This document shows, in pieces, positions 1 to 7,468 of a stretch of 64,000 nt of DNA. The position numbers and the translations under genes are program-made. The DNA lies in assembly GCF_000685095.1 (NCBI RefSeq), contig NZ_BAYE01000025.1, positions 1 to 64,000 of the forward strand, given 5' to 3'. Under the pieces are notes generated by a model. That model was not told the origin of the DNA. It searched no databases and worked only from the letters and a program-made list of their open reading frames with translations. The first letter of the stretch is position 1. Each line of letters opens with the position of its first letter. Source of the stretch: Paraburkholderia caledonica NBRC 102488 (lineage in GTDB: Bacteria; Pseudomonadota; Gammaproteobacteria; Burkholderiales; Burkholderiaceae).

Positions 1-101
1 CTGAGCTTGTAGCGCAGATACCAACGCACGCAAAGGACGATGACTTCGCGGTCGAAATGACGCCCGTTGAACAACCGTTCGAGATCTTTCAGCTTGCTCA
101 T
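1..101 (-). CDS. IS6-family transposase, N-terminal end (cut by window edge)
   Basis: Reading the minus strand from an ATG at 101 gives MSKLKDLERLFNGRHFDREV and then a segment ending RWYLRYKLS, which is the typical N-terminus of IS6-family DDE transposases. The frame is open to the window edge, so only about 33 codons are visible and it cannot be told whether the copy is intact. A fragment of the C-terminal end of the same family lies at 1343-1510 on the opposite strand, so at least two IS6 pieces flank the first plus-strand gene. Confidence 0.7.
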   Translation of the reverse strand, partial: MSKLKDLERLFNGRHFDREVIVLCVRWYLRYKL

Positions 102-979
102 TGGCTCGTAGTCGTCAAAAGCTCAAGAGTAATAGACCGACGCGCCGGAATTGCACCACAACCGCGAAAAACACCCCTGCCGGCGGCAAGTCTGGCACAG
201 CGCCTTCATCGAAAGCGGCGAAAGCTAAGGCGCCTATGAAACGGGGAGCCCAGCAATCCCTGCCGCTGAACGACGAGGCGGCCCTGCAGAACATCCGTCG
301 CGCCAACCTGCATGTACTCACCTCCCGCAAGGGATCGAAGGTGCGACTCGCCACGGTAATCGGTATCAGCGCGTCTAATCTGGACAATCGTCTGTATGGC
401 CAGAAGCGCATGGATGACACTGAAACCGCGCGTTTTATCCAGGCTCTTGGACTGCCACCTGGCTGGCTCGACATTCCGCGCGTGGTAACGGACATTCCTG
501 AGTCGGTGTCGGCTCTGCTCAATCCACAATCGCGTCGACCCGCATCCAATCCGCAGACGCTACCCGCTGCCGCGAAGCCGGAGACGGCGGTGGCTGGCAA
601 ATCCACGGACAAGCCGGCAAAAACCAGGCGCGATGGACACGTTCAATCGTCTAAGGCAAAGCAGAACAACATCGTCGCTAAAACGAAGGAAGCGGTGGCG
701 CAACCGGACCCGGCACCGCCTCCCTCCGATCTCGCGATCAGGCAGCCAGCCGACAGCGAAATCCCGACGCCCGCTTCTCAACAATTGCCCGTGTCGGCTT
801 CCTTTACCGAGGTCGTTACGGAGCCGCGTCGTTCCGCTCCTTTGACCAGCCTAGACGATCTGATCGGCATTGCGCCGATCGCAGAAGCACTGATCAAGAC
901 GCTCGCCGGAAAAGCACGTAGTGGACGGCTGGACGAAATGAAAGCGCTCGACCTTCTGCAAAAGATTGTCTTGCTCTGA
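101..979 (+). CDS. Hypothetical protein with a helix-turn-helix-like central segment
   Basis: An open frame of 292 codons begins at a TTG that abuts the start of the IS6 transposase on the other strand. An in-frame ATG at 236 would give 247 residues and may be the true start, because residues 1-45 are Lys/Arg/Ala-rich low complexity. Residues about 60-125 (LATVIGISASNLDNRLYGQK, then ALGLPPGWLDIPR) look like an XRE-type DNA-binding fold. Residues 130-235 are Ala/Pro/Lys-rich linker, and the last 45 residues form a helical tail (SLDDLIGIAPIAEALIKTL). The family is not recognised. DNA binding is an inference from the central segment. Confidence 0.5.
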   Translation: MARSRQKLKSNRPTRRNCTTTAKNTPAGGKSGTAPSSKAAKAKAPMKRGAQQSLPLNDEAALQNIRRANLHVLTSRKGSKVRLATVIGISASNLDNRLYGQKRMDDTETARFIQALGLPPGWLDIPRVVTDIPESVSALLNPQSRRPASNPQTLPAAAKPETAVAGKSTDKPAKTRRDGHVQSSKAKQNNIVAKTKEAVAQPDPAPPPSDLAIRQPADSEIPTPASQQLPVSASFTEVVTEPRRSAPLTSLDDLIGIAPIAEALIKTLAGKARSGRLDEMKALDLLQKIVLL

Positions 980-1342
980 GAGGAAGTAATAGTCTGATCC
1001 TGATATGGGGGAGCGGCATGGCCGTGGCCCGAGGAATTGGGGTGCGTTGGCTTCCCGCAAACGCTCACCTGTCAGCATGCAGAAGCGGTGCCGAGACCGC
1101 GCTGGCCGCACCCCCACCGGGTTCATTTTTACATCGGCGCTAGCAGTGAACGCGGGTTGGCTAGAAAATGCGGCTATCGCGATAAGATGTCCTAGCTATC
1201 GGATGTTAACGACGTTGGTTTGCATTAATCTGTTCCCGTTCTTCGCAGAATTTTATTGCGGCGCTGAGATGTCGCTCTAGGAGTGCCGGTGCGGTGGCCA
1301 TGTCACTGCTTCGACTCGCGCGGGTTTGATTCATTAATCAAG
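980..1342. other. Non-coding stretch with no recognisable feature
   Basis: Both strands were read and no family, RNA or clear terminator was recognised. The frames here are short and lack coding character. It is probably scar sequence between the first gene and the IS6 remnant. Confidence 0.4.
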
Positions 1343-1510
1343 GTTCGTCAGATCAAGTATTTGAACAACATCGTGGAGTAGGACCATCGAGCGATCAAAC
1401 GCCAAACCCGACCGATGCTCGGGTTCAAGGATTTTAACTGCGCGCGGGTCATTCTGAGTGGCATCGAATTGATGCACATGATCAAGAAAGGACGGGTGAA
1501 ATTTCGGGCA
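1343..1510 (+). pseudogene. IS6-family transposase C-terminal remnant
   Basis: The frame from 1343 reads VRQIKYLNNIVE, then a TAG stop at 1379-1381, then DHRAIKRQTRPMLGFKDFNC and RVILSGIELMHMIKKG. This is the conserved C-terminal part of IS6 transposases, where the last catalytic acidic region normally reads NNIVEQDHRAIKR. The Gln codon of that motif has become an amber stop, and everything upstream of residue VRQ is missing, so this is a dead fragment. Confidence 0.75.
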
Positions 1511-1625
1511 GAACTTCGCTGTCTGCCGCCCAGCAATTTTCCTCGTTGGTTTCGTAAGCTGTCCTTCGCATATCACTTTCGCTTGACCCGCTTTCCTTAC
1601 AGCGACAGAACCCTACGTCGCTATA

Positions 1626-1810
1626 CTGGTCGGCGAGCGTCGCTACGGCACGAGTAGCCAATCCATTCGCGAACTGATAAGCAAAGACCAGAATCGCCAG
1701 CGTCTACGCACAATGATCATGCAAGGGGCTACGCCCGGCCCCTCACCCACCCTGCTGACGCGGACTACTTTGAGTTGCTGCGCGCTCGGGTGCGTAGTGA
1801 TTGCGGATGA
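1626..1810 (+). pseudogene. ParD-family antitoxin remnant
   Basis: The frame starting at 1626 reads VGERRYGTSSQSIRELISKD then QNRQRLRTMIMQGA, matching the helical C-terminal half of ParD-type ribbon-helix-helix antitoxins (usual form VGEGRYGS.SEYIRELIRKDQ). The match then jumps frame to ADYFELLRARVRS ending at TGA 1808-1810, so at least one indel lies between about 1712 and 1760. The DNA-binding N-terminus is not visible. The stop overlaps the ATG of the parE-like remnant in an ATGA, the usual coupling of this toxin-antitoxin pair. Confidence 0.55.
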
Positions 1811-2140
1811 CGGCTAAGCCCGTTATACCGACAATTCTGGCCAGGCAGGGCGTAGAGGACGAGGTGACACTACCTGGTAGACGAAGGCTCGAAGCAGGCC
1901 GCCGTTGGATTCATCTCAGCGTTCGAGCGGGCGTATAGGCCCCATTGCATTCACCCAAAACATCGCCCCCGTCACGCATACGAGCCTGATATTTCGAGCC
2001 TGCGGCCGTGGGTCCACCGCTGTCCGAACATCACTTTCTATATTGAGGGCGAGGCTCAAGTGGGAGTCTGGCCTGGCCCATGCTCTACGGCAAGCGTGAG
2101 ATTTCGAGTTGGCTCGATAGCAGCGAAGATGAGCCTCATT
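1807..2140 (+). pseudogene. ParE-family toxin remnant
   Basis: An ATG at 1807 opens MTAKPVIPTILARQGVEDEV. After a frameshift the match continues as YLVDEGSKQAAVGFISAFER then AYRP from 1871. In a third frame it continues as SLRPWVHRCPNITFYIEGEA then QVGVW, and finally MLYGKREISSWL. In order these are the segments of a RelE/ParE ribonuclease-fold toxin (YYLDEA..QAALGFIDALERAY, then LR.WP..R.P.LVFY.E...VDVWRVLHGQRDI). Several indels separate them, so no functional toxin can be made. Confidence 0.55.
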
Positions 2141-2367
2141 GACAACGTCTACTCCCATCATCTTCCTGCTATCGCTTTGACATCGTTAGATATTCTATGT
2201 ATTTAACCTAGTGAAAGTAGCGAATTCTCGAGTGTGGCTATTTAGACGGAATGGTCACCTCCCGCCTTAACGGCCAGCCCGGCGCCGCAGCCTCGCGTTC
2301 CGGAACGTGCCACATTGGGGTTCGGCAGTCCTGCCGTCAAGGAGAACCAGATGGGACCCATGACCAT

Positions 2368-2590
2368 TGCCATCCTGCCAAGCGCGTTTTCCAGATTCAC
2401 TATCAGAACCTGAGACCGGCGCAATTCACAGCAAGGCACTTAAACGCGTCCAGCTCATACCGTTCTTCGCCAACCGGCCTACGAGCCGTGTCGTCATGTC
2501 GGCCTGTGGCAGACCACGTCACTAGGCCCGCAAGCTGGCGCGGCTCAGTCATGAACGTGCGGCTCATCGCAGCACAGCCGGCCCCGACTA
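2368..2590 (+). pseudogene. IS110-family transposase N-terminal remnant
   Basis: Segments in three frames resemble the start of IS110 transposases. KRVFQIHYQN is followed, after a shift, by HSKALKRVQLIPFFANRP and VVMSACGRPRH, then a TAG, then ARKLARL. After another shift comes NVRLIAAQ. The family pattern is KRVFQIHG...RRKLKR..L..FFA..P...VGMEACG.AHHWAR.L..LGHEVRLI. The downstream catalytic regions are absent. Confidence 0.5.
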
Positions 2591-2895
2591 CGAACGCAGG
2601 GACTACACCGTTGTCTAGGCAATGGTGCGTGCGTCGGAGCAAATCCCTAGCCTATAAGACAAGAATGCATAGGATTGGCACAATGCCGTTTGCCAACGGA
2701 AACTCCTGGTGTCGTTCCGCCCCCGCCCCCGCTCACTGATGCACGATGCATGCGCCATGCGTGGCTTTACAGCGGCGAACATCCGCTTCTTAGCTTATTC
2801 CACTTCTCCAGCTTAACGACGCACAAATCGTCAGTTCAACTTTACGTGCCGCGCTGCTTCAATAAGACCTTCATCATGCCCTTGGGAGAAAGTCG
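2591..2895 (+). promoter_or_regulatory. Leader/promoter region of the first sulfur operon
   Basis: This 305-base stretch separates the IS graveyard from the dioxygenase gene. It contains the 16-base element repeated at 11104, a GC-rich C-run at about 2719-2731, and a strong ribosome-binding site (GGGAGAAAG) six bases before the ATG at 2896. No unambiguous sigma-70 hexamer pair was identified. Confidence 0.4.
2739..2754. repeat. 16-base element shared with the MFS-gene promoter region
   Basis: ATGCACGATGCATGCG occurs here about 140 bases upstream of the dioxygenase ATG. An identical copy lies at 11104-11119, about 115 bases upstream of the minus-strand MFS gene. The core ATGCAT is self-complementary, so the element could work in either orientation as a regulator site. 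Confidence 0.45.
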
Positions 2896-3837
2896 ATGTC
2901 TGAGGTTCAGTCCGCGCATCAGGAAGTTTCCGCCAGCGTCAAAAATGCAGCTAAAGCAGCGTTGAAACTGCGTCGCGTTGCGGGCCGCATCGGCGCACAA
3001 ATCGATGGCGTCACGCTCTCTCCGACACTCGACCAGCCGACCTTCGACGCAATCGAAGCCGCGCTGCACACGCACAAGGTTCTGTTCTTTCGCGGGCAGC
3101 AGCATCTCGACGACGCGGCGCAACAGGGCTTCGCGCGACGCTTTGGCGACACGGTCGCGCACCCGACCATTCCCTCGCATGCGGGCAGCTCGGACCTGCT
3201 CGACCTCGACTCCATCCGCGGCGCACGCGCTAATTCGTGGCATACGGACGTCACGTTCGTCGACGCCTATCCCAAAGTGTCGATCCTGCGCGCGATCACG
3301 ATCCCGCCGGTGGGGGGCGATACCGTCTGGGCCAATACGGCCGCCGCGTACGAGCGCTTGCCGGAGCCGCTGCGCGCGTTCGCGGACCACGCACGCGCGA
3401 TCCATACGAACGCTTACGACTACGCGTCGTCGCATGTCGATGCAGATGAAGCGCAGCTCAAGCGTTATCACGAAGTATTCACCTCGAAGGTGTACGAGAC
3501 CGAACATCCGGTGGTGCGCGTGCATCCGGTGACGGGCGAGCGCACGCTCGTGCTCGGCCACTTCGTGCAGCGCTTCAAGGACCTGTCCACGCAGGACTCC
3601 GCGAGTTTGCTGCAAATCTTCCACGAACACATTACGCGCCTCGAAAACACGGTTCGCTGGCAATGGGCGGAAGGCGACGTCGCGATCTGGGACAACCGCG
3701 CGACGCAGCATTACGCGATTAACGACTACGGCGATGCACGTCGCGTGGTGCGCCGCGCGACCGTGCAAGGCGACGTGCCGGTCGGGATCGACGGCAGGCG
3801 CAGCGTGCCGCTCAAAACGGCGGCCTTGCTTCAATAA
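2896..3837 (+). CDS. TauD/TfdA-family alpha-ketoglutarate-dependent dioxygenase (AtsK-like)
   Basis: The 313-residue product belongs to the Fe(II)/2-oxoglutarate dioxygenases that oxidatively cleave alkyl sulfates or sulfonates, releasing sulfate or sulfite and an aldehyde. The 2-His-1-carboxylate iron site is visible as WHTDVTF (H116, D118) and H272 in NRATQHYAINDY. The 2-oxoglutarate-binding arginines lie in DARRVVRR (283-287). The length is close to that of AtsK. The GGGAGAAAG ribosome site sets the start. The gene heads an operon with a sulfonate/sulfate-ester ABC transporter and an LLM monooxygenase, which supports a sulfur-starvation role. Substrate choice between sulfate ester and sulfonate cannot be read from sequence. 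Confidence 0.85.
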   Translation: MSEVQSAHQEVSASVKNAAKAALKLRRVAGRIGAQIDGVTLSPTLDQPTFDAIEAALHTHKVLFFRGQQHLDDAAQQGFARRFGDTVAHPTIPSHAGSSDLLDLDSIRGARANSWHTDVTFVDAYPKVSILRAITIPPVGGDTVWANTAAAYERLPEPLRAFADHARAIHTNAYDYASSHVDADEAQLKRYHEVFTSKVYETEHPVVRVHPVTGERTLVLGHFVQRFKDLSTQDSASLLQIFHEHITRLENTVRWQWAEGDVAIWDNRATQHYAINDYGDARRVVRRATVQGDVPVGIDGRRSVPLKTAALLQ

Positions 3838-3879
3838 CGGCGCTCGCTGCGCTTTCTTTTCGCTCCGATTCTTTTCTCG

Positions 3880-4947
3880 ATGACTCCTTCGCGTCTTTTC
3901 AGAAGCGTCGTGTTCGCTTGCGCGTTCGCTCTTGTGGCGAACGCCGCGTTCGCCGACAAACCCTCGACCATCCGCATCGCCGTCGCCCAGCAAGGCAACG
4001 GCGATCCGCCGACGTTCGGCGGGTCGTCGGCAGCGACTGTTCAGCAGCAATATTTGCTCGAAAAGGAATTTGCCGCCGACGGCATCAAGGTCGAGTGGCT
4101 CTTCTTCAAAGGCGCGGGCCCGGCGGTCAACGAAGCGATTGCCGACAAGTCCGTGGACTTCGCGTTTCAGGGCGATTTGCCGGCCGTTCTCGGGCGCGCC
4201 AATGGACTCAAGACGCGGATTCTGCTCGAATCGGGGGTGCGCGTCGGCGTGAAGATCGGCGTGCCGGCCGACTCCGAGGTGCGTTCGATCAAGGACCTCA
4301 AAGGCAAGCGTGTCGCGCTGTTTCGCGGTACGAATCTGCAAACAGTGGCCGACAACGCGTTGGCGAAAAACGGGCTGGACGAACGCGAACTGCGCGTGAT
4401 CAACCTCGACACGGCGAGCGCGTTGGCTGCGCTCGCCTCGAAAGGAATCGACGCGAGTGTCGGCGACTATCGCCTCTACAAGCTGCGCGATCAGGGCCTC
4501 GCGAAGATCATCTACGAATCGCAGAACGACGGCCCGCAGTTCACGCGTCAGGCACATCTGCTCGTCACAGAAGACTTCGAGCGCGCGCATCCCGACATCG
4601 TGCAGCGGGTGGTCACGACCTTCGTCAAAGGCGCGCAATGGTCGTCGGATGAAGCCAATCGGCAGGCGCTGTTCAAGGCGTGGTCGCGGAGCGGCGTCAG
4701 CGAAACCTCGTGGAACGCCGAGTTCCCGCCCGGCACGCTGAAGTCGCGCAACTCGCCGCTCGTCGATCCGTTCATCGTCGCGCGCTACAAGTCGGTGGCG
4801 CAGGACGCGCTGAAACTGAAGCTGATCCGTCAGCCGGTGCAGGTCGACGGCTGGTTCGAAACGCGTTACCTCGACACGGCGCTGCGCACGCTGAAGCTCG
4901 AACACGAATGGACGCAATACGACGCGGCAGGCAAGCCGCTCGGCTAA
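3880..4947 (+). CDS. ABC transporter substrate-binding protein (AtsR/SsuA-like)
   Basis: This 355-residue periplasmic protein has a clear Sec signal peptide (residues 1-25, ...FALVANAAFA) and an NMT1/THI5-like SsuA fold: IRIAVAQQGNG near the start, GDLPAVLGRANGLKTR, and DLKGKRVALFRGTNLQTVAD. This family captures aliphatic sulfonates, taurine or sulfate esters and hands them to an SsuB/SsuC-type importer. It lies 42 bases after the dioxygenase gene and 13 bases before the first permease. No strong ribosome site precedes the ATG, so it may be translated by coupling. The insertion before the first domain (TFGGSSAATVQQQYLLEKEF) resembles AtsR-type proteins, which favours sulfate esters. Confidence 0.8.
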   Translation: MTPSRLFRSVVFACAFALVANAAFADKPSTIRIAVAQQGNGDPPTFGGSSAATVQQQYLLEKEFAADGIKVEWLFFKGAGPAVNEAIADKSVDFAFQGDLPAVLGRANGLKTRILLESGVRVGVKIGVPADSEVRSIKDLKGKRVALFRGTNLQTVADNALAKNGLDERELRVINLDTASALAALASKGIDASVGDYRLYKLRDQGLAKIIYESQNDGPQFTRQAHLLVTEDFERAHPDIVQRVVTTFVKGAQWSSDEANRQALFKAWSRSGVSETSWNAEFPPGTLKSRNSPLVDPFIVARYKSVAQDALKLKLIRQPVQVDGWFETRYLDTALRTLKLEHEWTQYDAAGKPLG

Positions 4948-4960
4948 CCGGAGAGCGCCG

Positions 4961-5797
4961 ATGAGCGACACCGTCACCCTCGAATTCGACACGGCGAGTG
5001 CATCAACTTCCACTCCCACACCGGCGCGGCGCTGGCGCGCGCTCGGCTGGACGCTCGCGCCGTGGGCATTGCCCGCCGCGCTGTTTGCGCTGTGGTGGAT
5101 CGGCTGCGAGCGAGGCTGGATCGCACCGCAGATCCTGCCGCCGCCCGCACGCGTGTACGCCACGTTCGCCGATCTCGTGCAAAGCGGCGATCTGCTGAGC
5201 AACACACTGATCAGCCTGCAACGCGTGCTGTGCGGCTTCCTTGCGGGGGCGCTGGCCGGTTTCGCGCTCGGCGCGGCGCTCGGTTTGTCGCGTACGTTCG
5301 AGGCCTACGTGCTGCCGAGTTTCAACGCGATCGTGCAGATTCCGGTGCTGGGCTGGCTGCCGTTTCTGCTGTTGCTGGTCGGCGTCGGCGAGCCGTTGAA
5401 GTACATCCTGATCGCGCATGCCGCACTGGTGCCGGTCACGCTCAGCACCTTGCAGGGCTTTCGCGGCGCGCCCGTCACGCTCGACGAAGCGGCGCGCGTG
5501 TTCGGCTATACGCGCTGGCAACGCATCGTCCATGTGGTGCTGCCGTCCGCCGTGCCGACGCTCGCAACCGGCGTGCGGCTCGCGTTCACCAAATCGTGGC
5601 TCGCGCTGGTGGTCGTGGAACTGGTGGCGTCGTCGGAAGGGCTCGGCTATCTGATCGTCTACGGCCGGCAACTGTTCCAGCTCGATCTGGTAATGGCGGC
5701 GGTGGTGATGGTCGGCGCAATTGGCTTCGCCATTAACTGCGCGCTCGATGCGCTTGAACGGCGGTTGCGGCGCGGCGTGCCGTCGGCGTTCCGCTAA
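4961..5797 (+). CDS. ABC transporter permease, sulfonate/sulfate-ester type (first of two)
   Basis: The 278-residue inner-membrane protein has about six transmembrane segments (PWALPAALFALWWIGC; LAGALAGFALGAALGLS; LGWLPFLLLLVGV and others) and the ATPase-docking EAA loop (EAARVFGYTRWQRIVHVVLP). It is SsuC/TauC-like. A GGAGA ribosome site lies just upstream of the ATG. A second permease follows at 5817, so the importer probably uses a permease heterodimer rather than the usual SsuC homodimer. Confidence 0.85.
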   Translation: MSDTVTLEFDTASASTSTPTPARRWRALGWTLAPWALPAALFALWWIGCERGWIAPQILPPPARVYATFADLVQSGDLLSNTLISLQRVLCGFLAGALAGFALGAALGLSRTFEAYVLPSFNAIVQIPVLGWLPFLLLLVGVGEPLKYILIAHAALVPVTLSTLQGFRGAPVTLDEAARVFGYTRWQRIVHVVLPSAVPTLATGVRLAFTKSWLALVVVELVASSEGLGYLIVYGRQLFQLDLVMAAVVMVGAIGFAINCALDALERRLRRGVPSAFR

Positions 5798-5816
5798 AAG
5801 ATTGGAGACCACGACG

Positions 5817-6695
5817 ATGACCCGATTCGCTGACATCTTCCTGCCGCGCAACACGCCGCCAAAATGCAGTTGCGAAGCGGTTGAGTGGCCCACGCTGCAA
5901 CGGCTCAGAAAGCGCTTGCAGCGTCTGCCCGATCTGCGTGGCCTCGTCTTGCCGACGGCTGCGTTTGCGATCTGGTGGGCGGTCAGCGCATTGCATACAG
6001 GTGAGAGCGGCTTGCTCGTTACGCCCGCCGAAGTCTGGCACACGACGTTGCAACAGGTGACGAGCGGCGCAATCGCGAAGGCGCTCGGCGCCTCGCTTGC
6101 GCGCGAGGCGAGCGGTTTTTCGATCGGCACGCTGCTCGGACTCGCGCTTGGCATCGCTTTAGGACTGTCGCGTGTCGCCACGCGCGTGATCGGTCCGAGC
6201 TTCGACACGTTCAAGCAGATTTCCCTGTTCGCGTGGATTCCGCTGATCTCGGTGTGGTTCGGTCTCGGCGATGCGGCGAAGGTCGTGTTCCTGTCGCTCG
6301 CTGCCTTGCTCCCGGTCGCCGCGCATACATGCGACGGCATTCATGCCGTGCCGCGCGCTTATGTCGAAGCGGCGCGCGTGTTTCGCTATTCGCGTGCCCA
6401 ACTTGTCTGGCACATCATTCTGCCAGCCGCGTTGCCGTCGATTTTCACAGGCCTCTATCTCGCGCTGATCTATTCGTGGCTCGCCACGCTCGGCGCAGAA
6501 TATCTGCTCGTGGCGGGCAGCGGGATCGGCAATACGCTGATCGACGGCAGCGAGAATTTCCGCATGGACCTGGTGCTGTTCGGGATCGTCGTAGTGGGCG
6601 TGGTCGGCTCGTTGCTGAGCGCGCTTGCCCGCTCGGCCGAACGCGCGGTGTTGAAGCGTCGCGGCGGTGGTGCACTTCTGAAGGAGAACGTTTGA
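5817..6695 (+). CDS. ABC transporter permease, sulfonate/sulfate-ester type (second of two)
   Basis: SsuC-like permease of 292 residues. The open frame extends upstream to 5721 inside the previous gene, but the ATG at 5817 has a GGAG ribosome site (5804-5807) and gives the normal N-terminus, so that start was chosen. It has a hydrophilic N-terminal arm of about 40 residues with a CxC pair (PPKCSCEA), then about six membrane segments and an EAA loop (EAARVFRYSRAQLVWHIILP). Its stop overlaps the ATPase start (TGATG). Paralogous to the gene immediately upstream. Confidence 0.85.
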   Translation: MTRFADIFLPRNTPPKCSCEAVEWPTLQRLRKRLQRLPDLRGLVLPTAAFAIWWAVSALHTGESGLLVTPAEVWHTTLQQVTSGAIAKALGASLAREASGFSIGTLLGLALGIALGLSRVATRVIGPSFDTFKQISLFAWIPLISVWFGLGDAAKVVFLSLAALLPVAAHTCDGIHAVPRAYVEAARVFRYSRAQLVWHIILPAALPSIFTGLYLALIYSWLATLGAEYLLVAGSGIGNTLIDGSENFRMDLVLFGIVVVGVVGSLLSALARSAERAVLKRRGGGALLKENV

Positions 6696-7468
6696 TGACG
6701 ACTGCAGTATTCGAAGGCGTGGAGATCAATCACGTCAGCAAGCATTACGCGACGCTGCCCGTGCTCGACGACATCTCGCTGCGAATCGGCGCGGGAGAAT
6801 TCGTCAGCGTGCTCGGGTCGAGCGGTTGCGGCAAGTCGACGTTGCTGCGCCTCATGGCCGGACTCGACACCGACTACAGCGGCGAGATTCGCGTGGCGGG
6901 CGATCGCGTGCGCGACACGTCGCTGCAACGGGGAATCGTGTTTCAGGATCATCGGCTGTTTCCGTGGCTGACCGCTTCGCAGAACGTGCTCGCGGCGTTG
7001 CGCAATGCGCCGCTGTCGCTGCACGAAAAGCGCAAGGCGGTCGCCGAGCATATTGCGCTCGTCGGGCTCGAAGGCTTCGAGAACGCGTACCCGCATCAGT
7101 TGTCGGGCGGCATGGCGCAACGCGTGGCAATCGCGCGTGGGCTCGTGAACCGGCCGCGCGTGTTGCTGCTCGACGAGCCGTTCGGTGCGCTCGACGCGCT
7201 GACGCGTGCGCGCTTGCAAAACGAGTTGCAACACATCTGGGAACACGAGCGCATCACGATGGTGCTCGTCACGCACGACGTGGACGAAGCGATCTATCTC
7301 GGCGATCGTGTCGTGACGATGGCGCCGCGACCAGGACGCATCAAGCGCATTGCCGATGTGAACCTGCCGCGTCCGCGCGATCGCGCCGATCCTCGTTGCG
7401 TCGCGCTGCGCGACGAACTGCTCGCCGGTTTCGGCGAGAAACCGACACTTACGCCTGAACAACTATGA
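6695..7468 (+). CDS. ABC transporter ATP-binding protein (SsuB/AtsC-like)
   Basis: The 257-residue ATPase energises the preceding importer. Walker A is GSSGCGKST (residues 41-49), the Q-loop is VFQDHRLFPWL, the signature is LSGGMAQRVAIARG, Walker B is LLLDEPFGALD and the H-loop is VTHDVDEA. The start at 6695 overlaps the permease stop by one base. The end overlaps the next ATG (ATGA at 7465-7468). The C-terminal PRPRDR segment is typical of nitrate/sulfonate/taurine transporter ATPases. Confidence 0.9.
   Translation: MTTAVFEGVEINHVSKHYATLPVLDDISLRIGAGEFVSVLGSSGCGKSTLLRLMAGLDTDYSGEIRVAGDRVRDTSLQRGIVFQDHRLFPWLTASQNVLAALRNAPLSLHEKRKAVAEHIALVGLEGFENAYPHQLSGGMAQRVAIARGLVNRPRVLLLDEPFGALDALTRARLQNELQHIWEHERITMVLVTHDVDEAIYLGDRVVTMAPRPGRIKRIADVNLPRPRDRADPRCVALRDELLAGFGEKPTLTPEQL

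Noticed and set aside
2842..5205. Minus-strand open frame of 787 codons
   Set aside because: It is the shadow of the dioxygenase, binding-protein and permease genes on the plus strand. Arg-rich composition and no family match show it is a high-GC antisense artefact.
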